Assembly: GCA_039090855.1 (NCBI GenBank)
Contig: CM077022.1
Location: 70,332,971-70,396,970 of the forward strand
DNA: 64,000 nt
DNA from: Macrothele yani
Lineage: Eukaryota; Arthropoda; Arachnida; Araneae; Macrothelidae
Reading direction: 5' to 3'
A model generated the notes under the pieces. The model worked only from the letters and a program-made list of their open reading frames with translations. It did no database searches and had not been told where the DNA came from. Both the position numbers and the translations under genes were made by a program. Position 1 is the stretch's first letter. Each line of letters opens with the position of its first letter. Below, piece by piece: positions 52,393 to 63,362 of this stretch.

Positions 52393-53870
52393 TAAGCTAT
52401 GTGAAATGCAGTTTAAAATTCTTTTAAATTACATCAAAGCAGTATCATCGTCGTTTCCTGAAACCCAGAGCTGTGGTAAAAAAAATTCTTTTAAATTACA
52501 TCAAAACAGTATTATCGTCTTTTCCTGAATCCCAGAGGAGCTGTGGTAAAAAACATTCTTTCAAATTAAATCAAAGCAGTATCATCGTCTTTTCCTGAAT
52601 CCCAGAGCTGTGGTAAAAAAAATTCTTTTAAATTACCTCAAAGGAGTATTATCGTATTTTCCTGAATCCCAGAGCTGTGGTCAAAAACGAAATCTTTCAT
52701 ATTACATCAAAGTAGTATTATCGTCTTTTCCTCAATCCCAGAGCAGTGGTAAAAAAAAATATTTTAAATTACATCAAAGCAGTATTATCGTCTTTTCCTG
52801 AATCTTTGAGGAGCTGTGGTAAAAAACATTCTTTCAAATTAAATCAAAGCAGTATCATCATCTTTTCCTGAATCCCAGAGCTGTGGTAAAAAAAAATTCT
52901 TTTAAATTACATCAAAGTAGTATTATCGTATTTTCCTGAATCCCAGAGCTGTGGTCAAAAACGAAATCTTTCAAATTACATCAAAGTAGTATTATCGTCT
53001 TTTCCTCAATCCCAGAGCAGTGGTAAAAAAAATATTTTAAATTACATCAAAGCAGTATTATCGTCTTTTCCTCAATCCCTGAGGAGCTGTGGTGAAAAAA
53101 CATTCTTTCAAATTAAATCAAAGCAGTATCATCGTCTTTTCCTGAATCCCAGAGCTGTGGTAAAAAAATTCTTTTAAATTTCATCAAAGCAGTATTATCG
53201 TCTTTTCCTGATTCCCAGAGCTGTGGTAAAAAACGAAATCTTTTAAATTACATCAAAGCAGTATTATCGTATTATTCTAAATCATTGGACAAAAGATATT
53301 GGTGAGCCCACGTTACTCTGACCCCCGAAGACAATAAAAATTACTGTATTAAGTAAAGGAACTTGAAAAGGATTAAAAGCTTCCACACCCTTAGGGGGCC
53401 ACACAGCACCCAACTCTATAGTAGGAACCAAACTAGAATGAAAAAAGGCTCAAAAAAAAAAAAGAAACAAAAAAATAATAATTCTGACAGAATAAATAAC
53501 AACATCCCCACGACTAGGCCATGAACAACCACATCTATATGAAATCCCTGAAACGTCCCCTCTCGAATTACATCACGTCACCAAACCACCGCGACTACTA
53601 AAATAAAAACAAAAACACAATTCTAATAAATCCTTTTCCTGAATCCCAGAGCTGTGGTAAAAAAATCTTTTTAAATTACATTAAAGTTGTATTATCGTCT
53701 TTTCCTGATTCCTAGAGAAGTGGTAAAATTTTTTTTTTAAATTACGTCAAAGCAGCGTTATCGTCTTTTCCTGAATCCCAGAGCTGTGGTAAAAACATTA
53801 TTTTAAATTACATCAAAGCAGTATTATCGTATTTTCCTGAATTGCAGAGCTGTGGTGAAAAAATGTTTCG
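52393..53870. repeat. 68-bp satellite, about 16 units, four-unit higher order
   Basis: The unit contains CCTGAATCCCAGAGCTGTGG, TAAATTACATCAAAGCAGTA and TTATCGTCTTTTCC. Anchor CCCAGAG starts at 52464, 52531, 52601, 52668, 52737, 52874, 52942, 53011, 53148, 53214, 53646 and 53777 (others mutated). The variant GAGGAGCTGTGG recurs every 272-274 bp (52531, 52803, 53077), showing a four-unit higher-order period. The array is split by a mitochondrial insertion at 53276-53636. Confidence 0.95.
53276..53636 (-). pseudogene. cox3: NUMT: nuclear copy of mitochondrial cox3
   Basis: Minus strand, invertebrate mitochondrial code: [17 protein letters not shown] (the second W is TGA), [17 protein letters not shown], then after an expanded T run (frameshift) [11 protein letters not shown] (W again TGA), [24 protein letters not shown] and SSGVSVTWAH (S is AGA). 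This is cytochrome c oxidase subunit III, about its second quarter to middle. TGA as Trp and AGA as Ser show mitochondrial origin outside vertebrates. At least two frameshifts make it non-functional. The coding strand is G/T-rich. It sits inside the 68-bp satellite with no other mitochondrial sequence seen beside it. Confidence 0.92.
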
Positions 53871-54100
53871 AAAATATGCCGTAGCCAATGAAAAGTATTC
53901 CCATTATTTCTTGTAGGAATTAACGCTTCGATTTACGGAAATAAATCGAACCAGATATTTACAAACTAAATGATTTTGGTAGAAAAAAAAATATATATAT
54001 ATTAGGAAAAGGAAGAGTCTTTCCCTGTGCAAGTGGCAATTTTAATCTTGAATCATTAGACTTTGGTTGATTTATAACGAGCTGGATGAAATCGTTATTC
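53871..54100. other. Non-coding spacer
   Basis: AT-rich with a short (AT)n stretch near 53990-54001. Nothing else recognised. Confidence 0.4.
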
Positions 54101-54334
54101 GCCGCCCCGGTGGCGCAGTGGTCTAAGGCGTTGGCCTCTGATCATTCGTCCATAAGGGGTCCGGGTTCGAATCCCGGTCAGGCATGGATGTTGTGTTTGT
54201 CTTACGGCACTGGCTCTCTCCCTTCCCTGGAACCAGTGACCCTAAATTAGGGACGGGCGACTGCTTATAGCCCATTGAGTTGCTCACGGTGGTCGTTAAA
54301 CCTCCAAAAACAAAAAAAAAAAAAAAAAAAAAAA
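54101..54334 (+). repeat. SINE-A copy 13
   Basis: Full-length with a long A-rich tail. 13-bp target duplication GAAATCGTTATTC at 54088-54100 and 54335-54347. Confidence 0.95.
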
Positions 54335-54347
54335 GAAATCGTTATTC

Positions 54348-56384
54348 ATAAATAAAGAGGATACACATCCCACAAACAACGTGAATGGGTTTATTTAGAT
54401 CACTCAAACCTGGAAGGTTGCTATTAAGAATGAAACAATGAACTGGATTAGACGAGACAGCACGATTCCAACTGAATAGAAAGTCCAAGATGGTAAATTT
54501 CCACGGTACAATATTTCCATAAATGAACATGGCGTATGAAACAATGCAAAACCTACATGCTCTCGAATTGTGTAAGATTCATGCCAAAAATAACCTCGAC
54601 GACGGTTTACGTAATTTTAGTAATCACAAGATGAACTGAACCGTGACCGTTGTGGCAAAGTAACCTAGTAACAATACGTTCGAGGTCGCTTTTTACCAAC
54701 AGTGAGACGCAATTTTGGTTGAATGATTTCAGTTTTTCCTCCAATGCAAAAAAACTCGAGCAGAATGCCCGTCATAAAACCTAATGACGTTTTGTTTCCT
54801 GCGTTCGTATTTCTCAGCTGTAGGTATCGTAGTAAACTGAAAGCTAAACTTAAGGCAATCACAGTTCAATGTCAGAAAACGGAATGAATGCTCAAGAACA
54901 GGTCTAACCAACTCAAATTCGTTTTTAGCTTCATCTGGTGCATTTTCTTGGCGAATTTAAAGAGTTGACGATTAAACCTTTATCTTTTGACAAATTAATA
55001 TATTTAGGTGCGTATTGTGGCAGATACACTCAGTGTACTTCTAGTTCCTTAGCGGTGACTGGGTGTGATAAAATCTACCCTGAAACAGTGACGATGCCTG
55101 CAGCTCAGAACTTGGTGGGCTATTAGGGGGGCTCAAATTTTAAAGTGTTTGGGCAGAAATTTTGGCAAAAATTCTATTCATGTTCAGCTGATAATGTTAT
55201 CCCTAGAAAAAAAAGTTTTCAGGTAATTATTGTACGTAGTATTTATTCAATGTATTTCGTATGGGAACCATGGATACGAATCCCTATGGCAAGCTACTAC
55301 AGAGTCATTGGAGCACCCACGGAGGGGGCTTTGTGGGCTTAAGCCCCCTTCAAAGAGATTAAGAGCACAAATTAAACATTTAAAAATACTACTTTACATG
55401 TTCAAAAAATTACATAGTGTCTTCTATTACATGGTCTTCTTCCGAAAATCCCAAAGAGATTAAAAGCAACGTACATCACAACCGAATATAAACTATAGGT
55501 GTATTTGAGGTACCTAGGAACAGAAGAAGGCTAAGCCTGTTCCTTTTCTATGCGCTGTCTATGCGCTGTTTTTTCAAAGTAGTTAAGTTCTTAATAACTA
55601 ATTAATTATGCACTTAAAGCACTGCTGAAATACTTTGTACATATTGCAACTAACTGTTTAAGGTATATAACTTTCACAAAGTTCTCTTTAGTTAATATTT
55701 ATCTTTAACTTATTCTCGTTTTCGTGCTGTCATAAGTTGTAGAGTAGGGGGTTTTAGACTCAAGTTTTCCTTCAAAAATCTGTTCGTTATAAATTAACAT
55801 TTCCTTTTTTTAACTGCAATGTAAAATTTGGATTTCTTTTGCATTGTTTTTCAGGTTTAAATTCTCTCTCAAACGAACTTGGAATTTCGTTATAGCTGAA
55901 AATCATTTCCATTTATTATGTCACTCTCACAGCTTGAGTTCTCTTTAATCTTCTTCTCTCTGTTTAATAGTAACAGATGAAGAGCATGGGTCGGGCCATG
56001 AAGGTTAATGGATGCAAGCGAAATTGTTAACTAGTGCTAGGTCATGCTACTCTACGGAGGACATGACTTATATATATATATTTTTTAACTATTTTAGGTG
56101 GGAATGTTACTTGCATCTATGGCCTTGCAGAAACCCATTTCCAACTAGGTCTTTGTGGAAGTGAGAAAATGCAGAGTTTTTGCTGGTCCTTGATAAAGCC
56201 AAGGCTCAGTATTCTCGACACCTTCTACATTCAGTTGTTTTATTTTATTTTTTTATCTTTTCTCCTTTTACTCACACAGGTAGATACATAACCTTTTCTA
56301 TGTTGTATTAGGTGTGAGTCAAAATTATATATGTATTTTTTTGCTTAGGTATCTTCTTTATAGAATGTACACTATATATATATA
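54348..56384. other. 2-kb stretch with no recognised gene or repeat
   Basis: Several short open frames (for example plus strand 54938-55126) match no family known to me and show no convincing splice context. A TATATATA stretch lies at about 56070-56080 and 56373-56385. This would be the place to look for a 5' UTR exon of the CRAL-TRIO gene or an unrecognised gene. Confidence 0.35.
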
Positions 56385-56653
56385 TACACTGCTGGCCACG
56401 CAAAATGCAACACCAAGAAGAAAGTATCCGATTGGCCTGAAATTCGCAGCATGCGTCGCCCGCGAGAGGACATGCAAACGATTAGCATTGCAGGGCATAT
56501 GCAAATTATGTGCGCCCGGCACGCCACCGAGAAGCACTATAAGAAGGGTGCACAGAAGGCGGAGTGGAAGTAGTGGAAGTGTGTTGTGCTGCCAGACCTG
56601 TGCGTGGGAAGTTTCCTGGTGCCTCGTCACATAATATGGCAGTCATTCCAGCA

Positions 56654-57900
56654 CGCTTCGGAGTTCGACAGAGGACGAATAGTGGCTTATCGCGACAGCG
56701 GTTTATCGTACCGAGACATCGGCGCTCGTGTGGGACGACATCCAGCCACAGTGAGGCGAGTATGGATTCGGCGGGTGAAGGAGGGACGGACGGACCGACG
56801 TGAGCGATTGCCGCAGCCGCGGCACACCACCGAACGAGAGGACTGGCATGTTGAGCGGCGGGCATTGACGGTTAGCACGGTCACATCACGAACGTTAGCG
56901 CAGGAATTAGGGTGTGTTGCGCAACAACCTGTGTCAGCACGTACCGTTCGACGTCGTCTGCAGGAGCGGGGACTTCTCGCACGACGCCCATTGGTCCGAT
57001 TACTATTGACGTTACACCACCGGCGAGTGCGGTGGCAGTGGGCCGTTGAACGCCGCACCTGGACTACGGAATGGCAGGACATTGTCTTCTCCGACGAATC
57101 CCGCTTCTGCCTGCAACACCACGATGGTCGGATCCACGTGTGGCGGCACCGCGGCGAGAGACTGTATCTCGCCTGCATTATGCATCGCCATACCGGTCGT
57201 CGCCTGGCGTTATGGTTTGAGCCACCATTGGATATGACACCCGCACCCCTCTGGTACACATCGCTGGTACACTCAACAGCCACCGATACATCTCCGACAG
57301 TTTGGAGCCTGTAGTCCTTCCTCCCTTACCTGCAGGACCTGCCAGCGGCCACGTTTCAACAGGACAATGTGCGCCCGCACTTGGTACGCATCGTGCAACA
57401 ATTCTTCACGGCCCACCAGATATCACTGCTACCGTGGCCCACCTGTTCTCCCGATATGTCGCCCATCGAACACGTCTGGTCGCTGATCGGCAACCGAGTG
57501 GCCCGGCAAACACCACCCGCGGCTACGCCTGATGAACTGTGGCAACGTGTGGAAGCAGCCTGGACCGACATACCCCAAGCCCACATCCAAAGCCTCTTTC
57601 GGCCGCCCCGGTGGCGCAGTGGTCTAAGCGATGGCCTCTGATCATTCGTCCGAACGGGGTCCGGGTCCGAATCCCGGTGAGGCATGGATGTTGTGTTTGT
57701 CTTACGGCACTGGCTCTCTCCCTTCCCTGAAATCAGTGACCCTAAATTAGGGACGGGCGACTGCTTATAGCCCATTGAGTTGCTCACGGTGGTCGTTAAA
57801 CCCCCAATCAAAAAAAAAAAAAAAAAAAAGCCTCTTTCGTTCGATGCCGCGGCGTGTAGCGGCCGTTATTGCCAGCCAGCCATGGGGGCCACAAGAACTA
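56654..57900 (+). pseudogene. Tc1 transposase of family D copy 2, frameshifted, SINE near its end
   Basis: Plus strand: SEFDRGRIVAYRDSGLSYRD and IGARVGRHPATVRRVWIRR (helix-turn-helix), VSARTVRRRLQERGLLARRP (second helix set), VFSDESRFCLQHHDGRIHVW (first D), then a frameshift before FQQDNVRPHLVRIVQQFF (second D) and SPDMSPIEHVWSLIGNRVAR (E; 34 residues after the second D, so DD34E). The C-terminal TDIPQAHIQSLF is cut by the SINE at 57602 and resumes as RSMPRRV after 57838. At least one frameshift in the centre plus the SINE inactivate it. Confidence 0.92.
57602..57829 (+). repeat. SINE-A copy 14
   Basis: Full-length copy inside the transposase. AAGCCTCTTTC is present on both sides (57590-57600 and about 57828-57838). 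Confidence 0.95.
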
Positions 57901-58119
57901 TTTATGTCTGCGTGTTCCGCAAGTCGCACGGGCCTGTAAGCTCAATCGTTTCATCTTTGTATCTGTTGTTATGTGCCCAGTAAATCTGGCTTTGCTATCT
58001 CGTGTCCTTCTTGGTGTTGCATTTTGGGTGGCCAGCAGTGTATATATGTACACACATTGTATACGTATACTATACATATATAGCCCCCTCCGACAGGAAT
58101 TCCTGGGTGCGCCACTGTA

Positions 58120-58676
58120 CAGAGTAATTCAAAATGACTGCCCCGATTACAATTGACAATACCTGGTTTATGAACCTAGATACAGAGATGACATTGTTGC
58201 ACAATAAAGAAAGAAGTTTAAAATTTCGTTTCCATACCTTACAAATGTTCTGTGTGACTTCCCTGGGTCACGCGGACAACATCTAAACGGTAATCCATTT
58301 CATGCATGTCCGTAGTCACTGATGCCAGTGCAAGCTAAATGCGCATCTTTAGTTCTTGCAGTGTTCTCGGCATACACATGGTCTTTGACATATCCTACAG
58401 AAAGAAGTCACAAGGCGTAAGATCGGGAGACCTGGGGGGCCACTTGCAGAAAACCCTGTCGTCCTGTCCATAAAAACCAATCTAACGGTTGGGAAGAATT
58501 AGCAAGACCATACCATTTCGGAAAAATTTTCGTCGTAAGGCCATAGCAACACAGCAGTGGCTTCCAATAAAATTCTAAACTTCCTTCTTTCTTGTGTAGG
58601 GATATATGCTGTCTATTTATCTTCATAAACACGTTATTGTCATTTGTAATCGGGGCAATCATTTCGAATTACCCTG
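58120..58676 (-). mobile_element. Internally deleted mariner/Tc1-type element
   Basis: Inverted ends CAGAGTAATTCAAAATGACT and its complement, continuing to CCCCGATTACAA. TA at 58118-58119 and 58677-58678. The minus strand retains only the end of a transposase: WPPRSPDLTPCDFF, then YRLDVVRVTQGSH. This is the 'SPDLTPCDFFLWG' type found in many arthropod elements. 557 bp, deletion derivative. Confidence 0.82.
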
Positions 58677-58777
58677 TATTTCTTTGCAATTTTAGCTTAC
58701 TTAGGTCGTGTTTTATTGGTTTTTTTTTTTTGCTTTCATGACGTTGCACATGAATTTTAGTTTGTAACCTGGCAAAG

Positions 58778-58779
<2 letters not shown>

Positions 58780-58842
<63 letters not shown>

Positions 58843-58885
58843 GTCTCTCTCTTTCCCTTTCTCTCTCTGTCTCTCTCTAACTCTC
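58780..58885. repeat. (TC)n microsatellite
   Basis: About 52 bp of uninterrupted TC followed by interrupted CTCTCT/GTCTCT blocks. Confidence 0.98.
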
Positions 58886-59540
58886 TGGGAGTCAGATGTT
58901 AAGAATATTGAATCTCTCTTTCAAATACCGTTCTGTTATTCCCCACGATTCCAAATATTTAGTGTAAATAATTAAAATTAATCACACTAAATACGTGTAA
59001 CTTATACGCCGCTTTTGCTACGATTATAGGTGAGAGCAGAAGATATCTTCTGGTATACTTTTTGTTCGTTACGGTGAGTTTTAACAACCACAGTGAGCAT
59101 GATCTGAAGCCACTGGCTGTAGAAAGGACTAAGACCAGCTCGTCCTTCTTAAAGCTAGTGGGAAGCACGAGCCTATTTCTGTGGCTCGGGCTCAACTTGA
59201 GAGATTAGCCAGAAGCCAAGACTAACTCGGTCCCAAGAACGTACCTTTCTGCGTATAAGAAATTAGATAATTGGATTATAGGATTACTTTTGTTGGAGCT
59301 GGAGGAATGTTTAGTGGAAATGTCCTTCCCAATCTTAAAGAGCTTGACACTCAGCCTATATGCCTGTTTAATTTCTCTGAGTTGATTTCAATTCTAATGG
59401 TTCAGTAAACCTCTTATAACTTTATTTTGAGGACTGCCATCTTGACAAAGGAACCTATGTGTTTGTGAGACACCAACTGGTGGTCCGAAGGTTTTGTTTC
59501 ATCCTTAGAATACGAATATTCGGTAAGATACGAGTGTGCT
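58886..59540. other. Non-coding, no recognised feature
   Basis: Nothing recognised. A weakly SINE-like phrase (GAGTTTTAACAACCACAGTG AGCA, 59072-59095) resembles the SINE-A body end but is too short to assign. Confidence 0.35.
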
Positions 59541-59554
59541 TGTATATACACAGC

Positions 59555-60630
59555 ATTGCATTAGAAACACCCACCAAATAACGCGTTGGTCCACCTTTCT
59601 GTGCAATTACGGCTTGTGGACGCCTAGGAACAGATTCTACAAGGTACCGAACATTCTTTATGAGTAACTTGACCCATGTCCGCTATAGCAGCTCCTTCAG
59701 TTCATGCTCATTCCATGGAGGACGATCAGCAGTTCTCACTCCCCATTCTAGCATATCCCACAAATGTTCAATTGGGTTACAATCAGGGAAGCTTGAGGGC
59801 GATGGCAATGTGTTGAATTCGTTGCCGTGTTCCTCCAGCCACTCAATAGTTATACGAACCCGATGATTGTCCTGTTGAAAGATGGCACTGTGGTCCGGGT
59901 AAGCCTCCTGCAGATATGCATAGAGACGGCTACCAGGTCCTTGTAGCTTCCACCATTCAGTGTTCTCGGGATGATAACCAACGGAACAAAGGTTTGACAG
60001 GCAAAAGCTCCCCAGAACAGAAGAAGACCGCCATCGGCCTGTTGAACCCCAACTATGCAACCAGGGAATAGAGCTTTACGCTGTTTACGCCATATGCGAA
60101 CATGGTGCCACAAGATACGAGACTCATCACTACAGACGACATTCTTTCATCTGTCAAAAGTCCATTGCCTATGTTTTTTGACCCAATCGAGGCGTTATTT
60201 GCATTGACTAGGCGTCATAATGAGTACCCTCGTTGGTCTCCGGCTGTGGAACCCCAGGTGAAACAAGGTCCGGTGCATGGTGCATGTGGAATTAGGTCGA
60301 ACTGCACCACTGCTGTACCGGCGGGTGAACTGGATGACTGTCGCACGTCTTTGCTAAGATACCAGTCGACAAACTCTATACCCACCTCTAGGATCAACCG
60401 TGCGTTGCTGACCAATGTGAGCCCTTCTCCTGTGTGTCTGTGCATAGTTAATCCAGTCTCGTATGCAGTTTGGTACAGTAGTACGGGAGCAGCCAACAAG
60501 TGTGGCTGTTTCCTAAATACTGGCACCGCCCGCCGGGGCCCCAACTATCTGGCCGCAGTCGAATTGGCTTACGTCGCCACGTTTCCCCATTACTGCCAAA
60601 CGTTTACTGATTACGTACAGAGGATAGCAC
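59555..60630 (-). mobile_element. Tc1-like element (family I), decayed, right end lost
   Basis: The left end ATTGCATTAGAAACACCCACC is followed by GGTCCACCTTTCTGTGCAAT, a usual Tc1 3' layout. Minus strand 60060-59683: GPGSRLYAYLQEAYPDHSAI, FQQDNHRVRITIEWLEEHGN (second D), DCNPIEHLWDMLEWGVRTAD (E). The first D region is at about 60113 (WHHVRIWR) and the N-terminal half toward 60544 is scrambled by frameshifts. The right end appears replaced by the inverted-repeat element starting near 60633. Confidence 0.8.
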
Positions 60631-60632
60631 AA

Positions 60633-61032
60633 TATGTGGGAGCCGCATAGCCCACTAGAAAGAGAAGAAACGAACCATTGTCATGTGACCAAAATGGTCT
60701 CAGTTGTGTGTTATTTCTCTAAGTTTTTACCGGAAGTGAATACAGTTATTATTCTTGTGATTAAAGTTTATTAAAAACCCTTATTGCATTATGTTTTCCA
60801 GTCAAAACTGCTTTATCATTGTGCCAGTTTTGTGGGGAAAATATAAGTGGGTGTAATATTAAATTTTGTGTAGGATTTAGTTTACTATATCTGTGGCACT
60901 TATAAATATAATTTGCAGTAGTAAAAAATAATAAATAAATACAAATAATAAGCTGAAAATTCAGACTAAGTTGGTCACATGACCGTTTGTTTCAGGGCCT
61001 CTTCTTTCCAGTGGGCTATGTGGTAACCGCAC
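60633..61032. mobile_element. Small foldback element, ~65-bp inverted arms
   Basis: Arms 60635-60692 and 60968-61032 are complementary with few mismatches (CATAGCCCACTRGAAAGA, GTCATGTGACCAA). AT-rich loop, no coding sequence. Target duplication not resolved. Confidence 0.7.
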
Positions 61033-61290
61033 GTGACGTTGATATCACGTGGTACTTCGTCATCGCTCCGAATATGTAAAACGGAGGGTGTTCCTAATGT
61101 AAAACTGAGTTTAGTTTCCAATACGTTTTTCGCTCTTTCGGATTCACAGTTATCCCTCTGAATAGTTCTTTGCATCTTTTCCGACAGTAGTACAGTAAAT
61201 CCCAAGTAAAAATATTCGATGTAACGAAACTGGGTGCGGGAAGTAGTAAAAAAAACCACTACTTTAATCTCATTTTTGAATGTAGTCCAT

Positions 61291-61510
61291 TGACGTCCCG
61301 TGCCACACTGGTCAAAACGCCAGCTTAGGCTTGTGACCACTCTCTCGAAATGGGTCCGGATTCGAATCCCGGTGAGGCATAGAGGCTCTGTTTGTTTACG
61401 GAATTGCCTCTATCCCTTTCGCAGAACCAGGGGCCCTAAATTAGGATCGGGCGACCGTTACAGCCTACTGAGTTACTCACAGTGGTCGTTAAACCTCCCC
61501 CTACCCCCTT
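61291..61510 (+). repeat. SINE-A copy 15, old and diverged
   Basis: Recognisable by GGTCCGGATTCGAATCCCGG TGAGGCAT, CCCTAAATTAGG and GTGGTCGTTAAACCTCC, but with many substitutions and a C-rich end instead of poly(A). Clearly older than the other copies. Confidence 0.85.
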
Positions 61511-61545
61511 AAAAATATTGTCCTACGAAGTGACGCAACAATATA

Positions 61546-62630
61546 CACCGATGAGCCATTGCATTATGACCATCTACCTAATAAGCTATGTACCTATTTA
61601 ACCCGAAAAACAGCGGCCACTCGGCGAGGCATCGATTTGATGTGGTGGCAATAGGTATCCTGGGGTATCTGGTACTATAATGCCAACAAGCGAGTCTTCT
61701 AGTTCTCCTACATTTTGATGTGGTGCTGATTTAGCGCGACCCCGCTGTTCGATTGGGTTCATGTCAGGGAATTTGGAAGCCAGTGCATTAACACAAAGCA
61801 ACCAGCATGTTCCTCGAACCACTCCTTGACGATTCTGGCAGTGTGACATGACGCGTTATCCTTTTGGTAATGGCCATCACCAGCAGGGAACACAGTTGCC
61901 ATGAATGGGTGAACTTGGTCTACAACGATGTCCAGATACCTGACAGCTGTCAGGGATTGTGCTATTGGGATAATGGGGCCTAAAGTGTCCCAAGAAAATA
62001 TCGCCCACAGCATAACACCGCCGCCGCCGGCCTGTTCCCGCCCAACTGTGCATCCTTGGTAATCGGCGTATCCGCGCTCGGCCGCCTACGTGATGCACCA
62101 AGAATCTTGATTCCTCAGACAAGGCCACTTTCTTCCAATTATCCACGGTCCAATCTCGATGATCTTGGGCCCATTTCATGCGTTGTTGGCTGTGACGGGC
62201 AGTGAGCATGGAGACCCGGCTGGAGTCTTCGGCTACGCAGTCCCATACGCAGAATGCTGCGATGAACTATGCGCTGTGACACATTGCCCTGATCACCAGT
62301 GTTGTAGCTGAAGATGATTTGTCGCACTGTGGCCATACGGTGGCTGTGAACAATGTGCGACAGTCTCCGCTCCCCTGAGCTGCGGAAGACACACGGCTGT
62401 ACGGCAGCTCGTCGTTTGGCCATCTGTGCACCACTTTTGATACGTACTCACGACAGCGGCACGTGAACAATTTAGATCGTAGTTCCGAGGCACCGTGCCA
62501 ACACAATTTGTCCTTTATCAAACTCCGATAGATCGGCAGCTTTTTCCATTCTGACTCTGAACACTACTAAGCAAAAACCGGTCCTCGGGTTGTATATATA
62601 CTACTCTGTGAACTTCACCTGCGCCACCAG
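61546..62630 (-). mobile_element. Tc1-like element, family A copy 3, right end cut off
   Basis: The left end CACCGATGAGCCATTGCATT has TA at 61544-61545. Minus strand: STYQKWCTDGQTTS, RSILRMGLRSRRLQ, WKKVALSEESRFLVHHVGGR (catalytic SDES changed to SEES, so D to E), GDGHYQKDNASCHTARIVKE (second D) and NPIEQRG (E kept, context broken). The right end near 62630 is abruptly replaced by SINE-B copy 5. Confidence 0.9.
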
Positions 62631-62943
62631 GGCCGCGAGTGGCCCAGTGGTCAGCGCTCGTGACTGCCATGGAGATAACCTCAGGTTCGATCCTGGGCAG
62701 GTATGAACGCTCGAACCACTAAATACCTACCGTGCGTCGGATGGGCACCTTAAGCCGTCGGGCCCCGGGTACTGGCCCGCTGGTAATAAATAAGGGCGTG
62801 TTCCTCCCCCTTTCTACTTTGCTTCCGTGTGACTTTCCTATCGGGCAGTCTTGCCCAAATCTCCTAGCTTCCTATTTCTAAGGGTTGTAAACCAAGAGAC
62901 CTGGGGTCAGACACTCCCTTCCTAAAATCCTCTACATGTGATC
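62631..62943 (+). repeat. SINE-B copy 5, most complete
   Basis: Head GGGCCGCGAGTGGCCCAGTG (A box), B box GGTTCGATCCTGG, body through GTCAGACACTCCCTTCC, and tail CATGTGATCTGATCA. It is the reference copy for the family in this window and the only one on the plus strand. Confidence 0.92.
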
Positions 62944-62974
62944 TGATCACCTGCGGCACCTTCGGTCTCCTATA

Positions 62975-63362
62975 ATTAATTCCACTTAGTGTGTACCGGA
63001 TTCTGGCTCGGTGTGGTCGTGAGTGAGGCGAATGTGTTGTTATTGTTTGCTGTCATGAATTAATTCCACTTAGTGTGTACCGAACTGTGGCTAGGTGTGG
63101 TCGTGAGTGAGGCAAATGTGTTGTTATTATGGTTTAATTCCATTTAGTATGTACGGAACTGTGGCTCGGTGTGATCGTGAGTGAGGCGAATGTTTTGTTA
63201 TTGTTTGTTTTCATGAATTAATTCCACTTAGTGTGTACCGGACTATGACTCGGTGTGGTCGTGAGTGAAGCGAATGTGTTATTGTTTGTTATTATGATTT
63301 AATTTCATTTAGTATGTACCGGACTGTGGCTCGGTGTGGTCGTGAGTGATGGAAATGTGTTA
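62975..63362 (+). repeat. ~80-bp tandem repeat, five units
   Basis: CCAYTTAGTRTGTACCGGA recurs at 62982, 63066, 63140, 63224 and 63305 (spacing 84, 74, 84, 81). Each unit has GGCTCGGTGTGGTCGTGAGT GAGG. Long units carry GTCATGAATTAATTCCACTT and short ones ATGGTTTAATTCCATTT, so the array alternates in pairs. Confidence 0.95.

Larger units (their letters stand above)
56387..58040 (+). mobile_element. Tc1-like element, family D copy 2, SINE inside
   Basis: Ends CACTGCTGGCCAC and GTGGCCAGCAGTG, TA outside (56385-56386, 58041-58042), CACCAAGAAGAA 24 bp from the left end and TCCTTCTTGGTG 24 bp from the right end. Without SINE-A copy 14 it is about 1.42 kb. It shares most of its sequence with 12085-13476 but has a longer readable transposase (separate entry). 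Confidence 0.95.

Noticed and set aside
54938..55345. Overlapping open frames in the 2-kb unassigned stretch
   Set aside because: Short, with no recognised motif. The region has no clear donor/acceptor pair.
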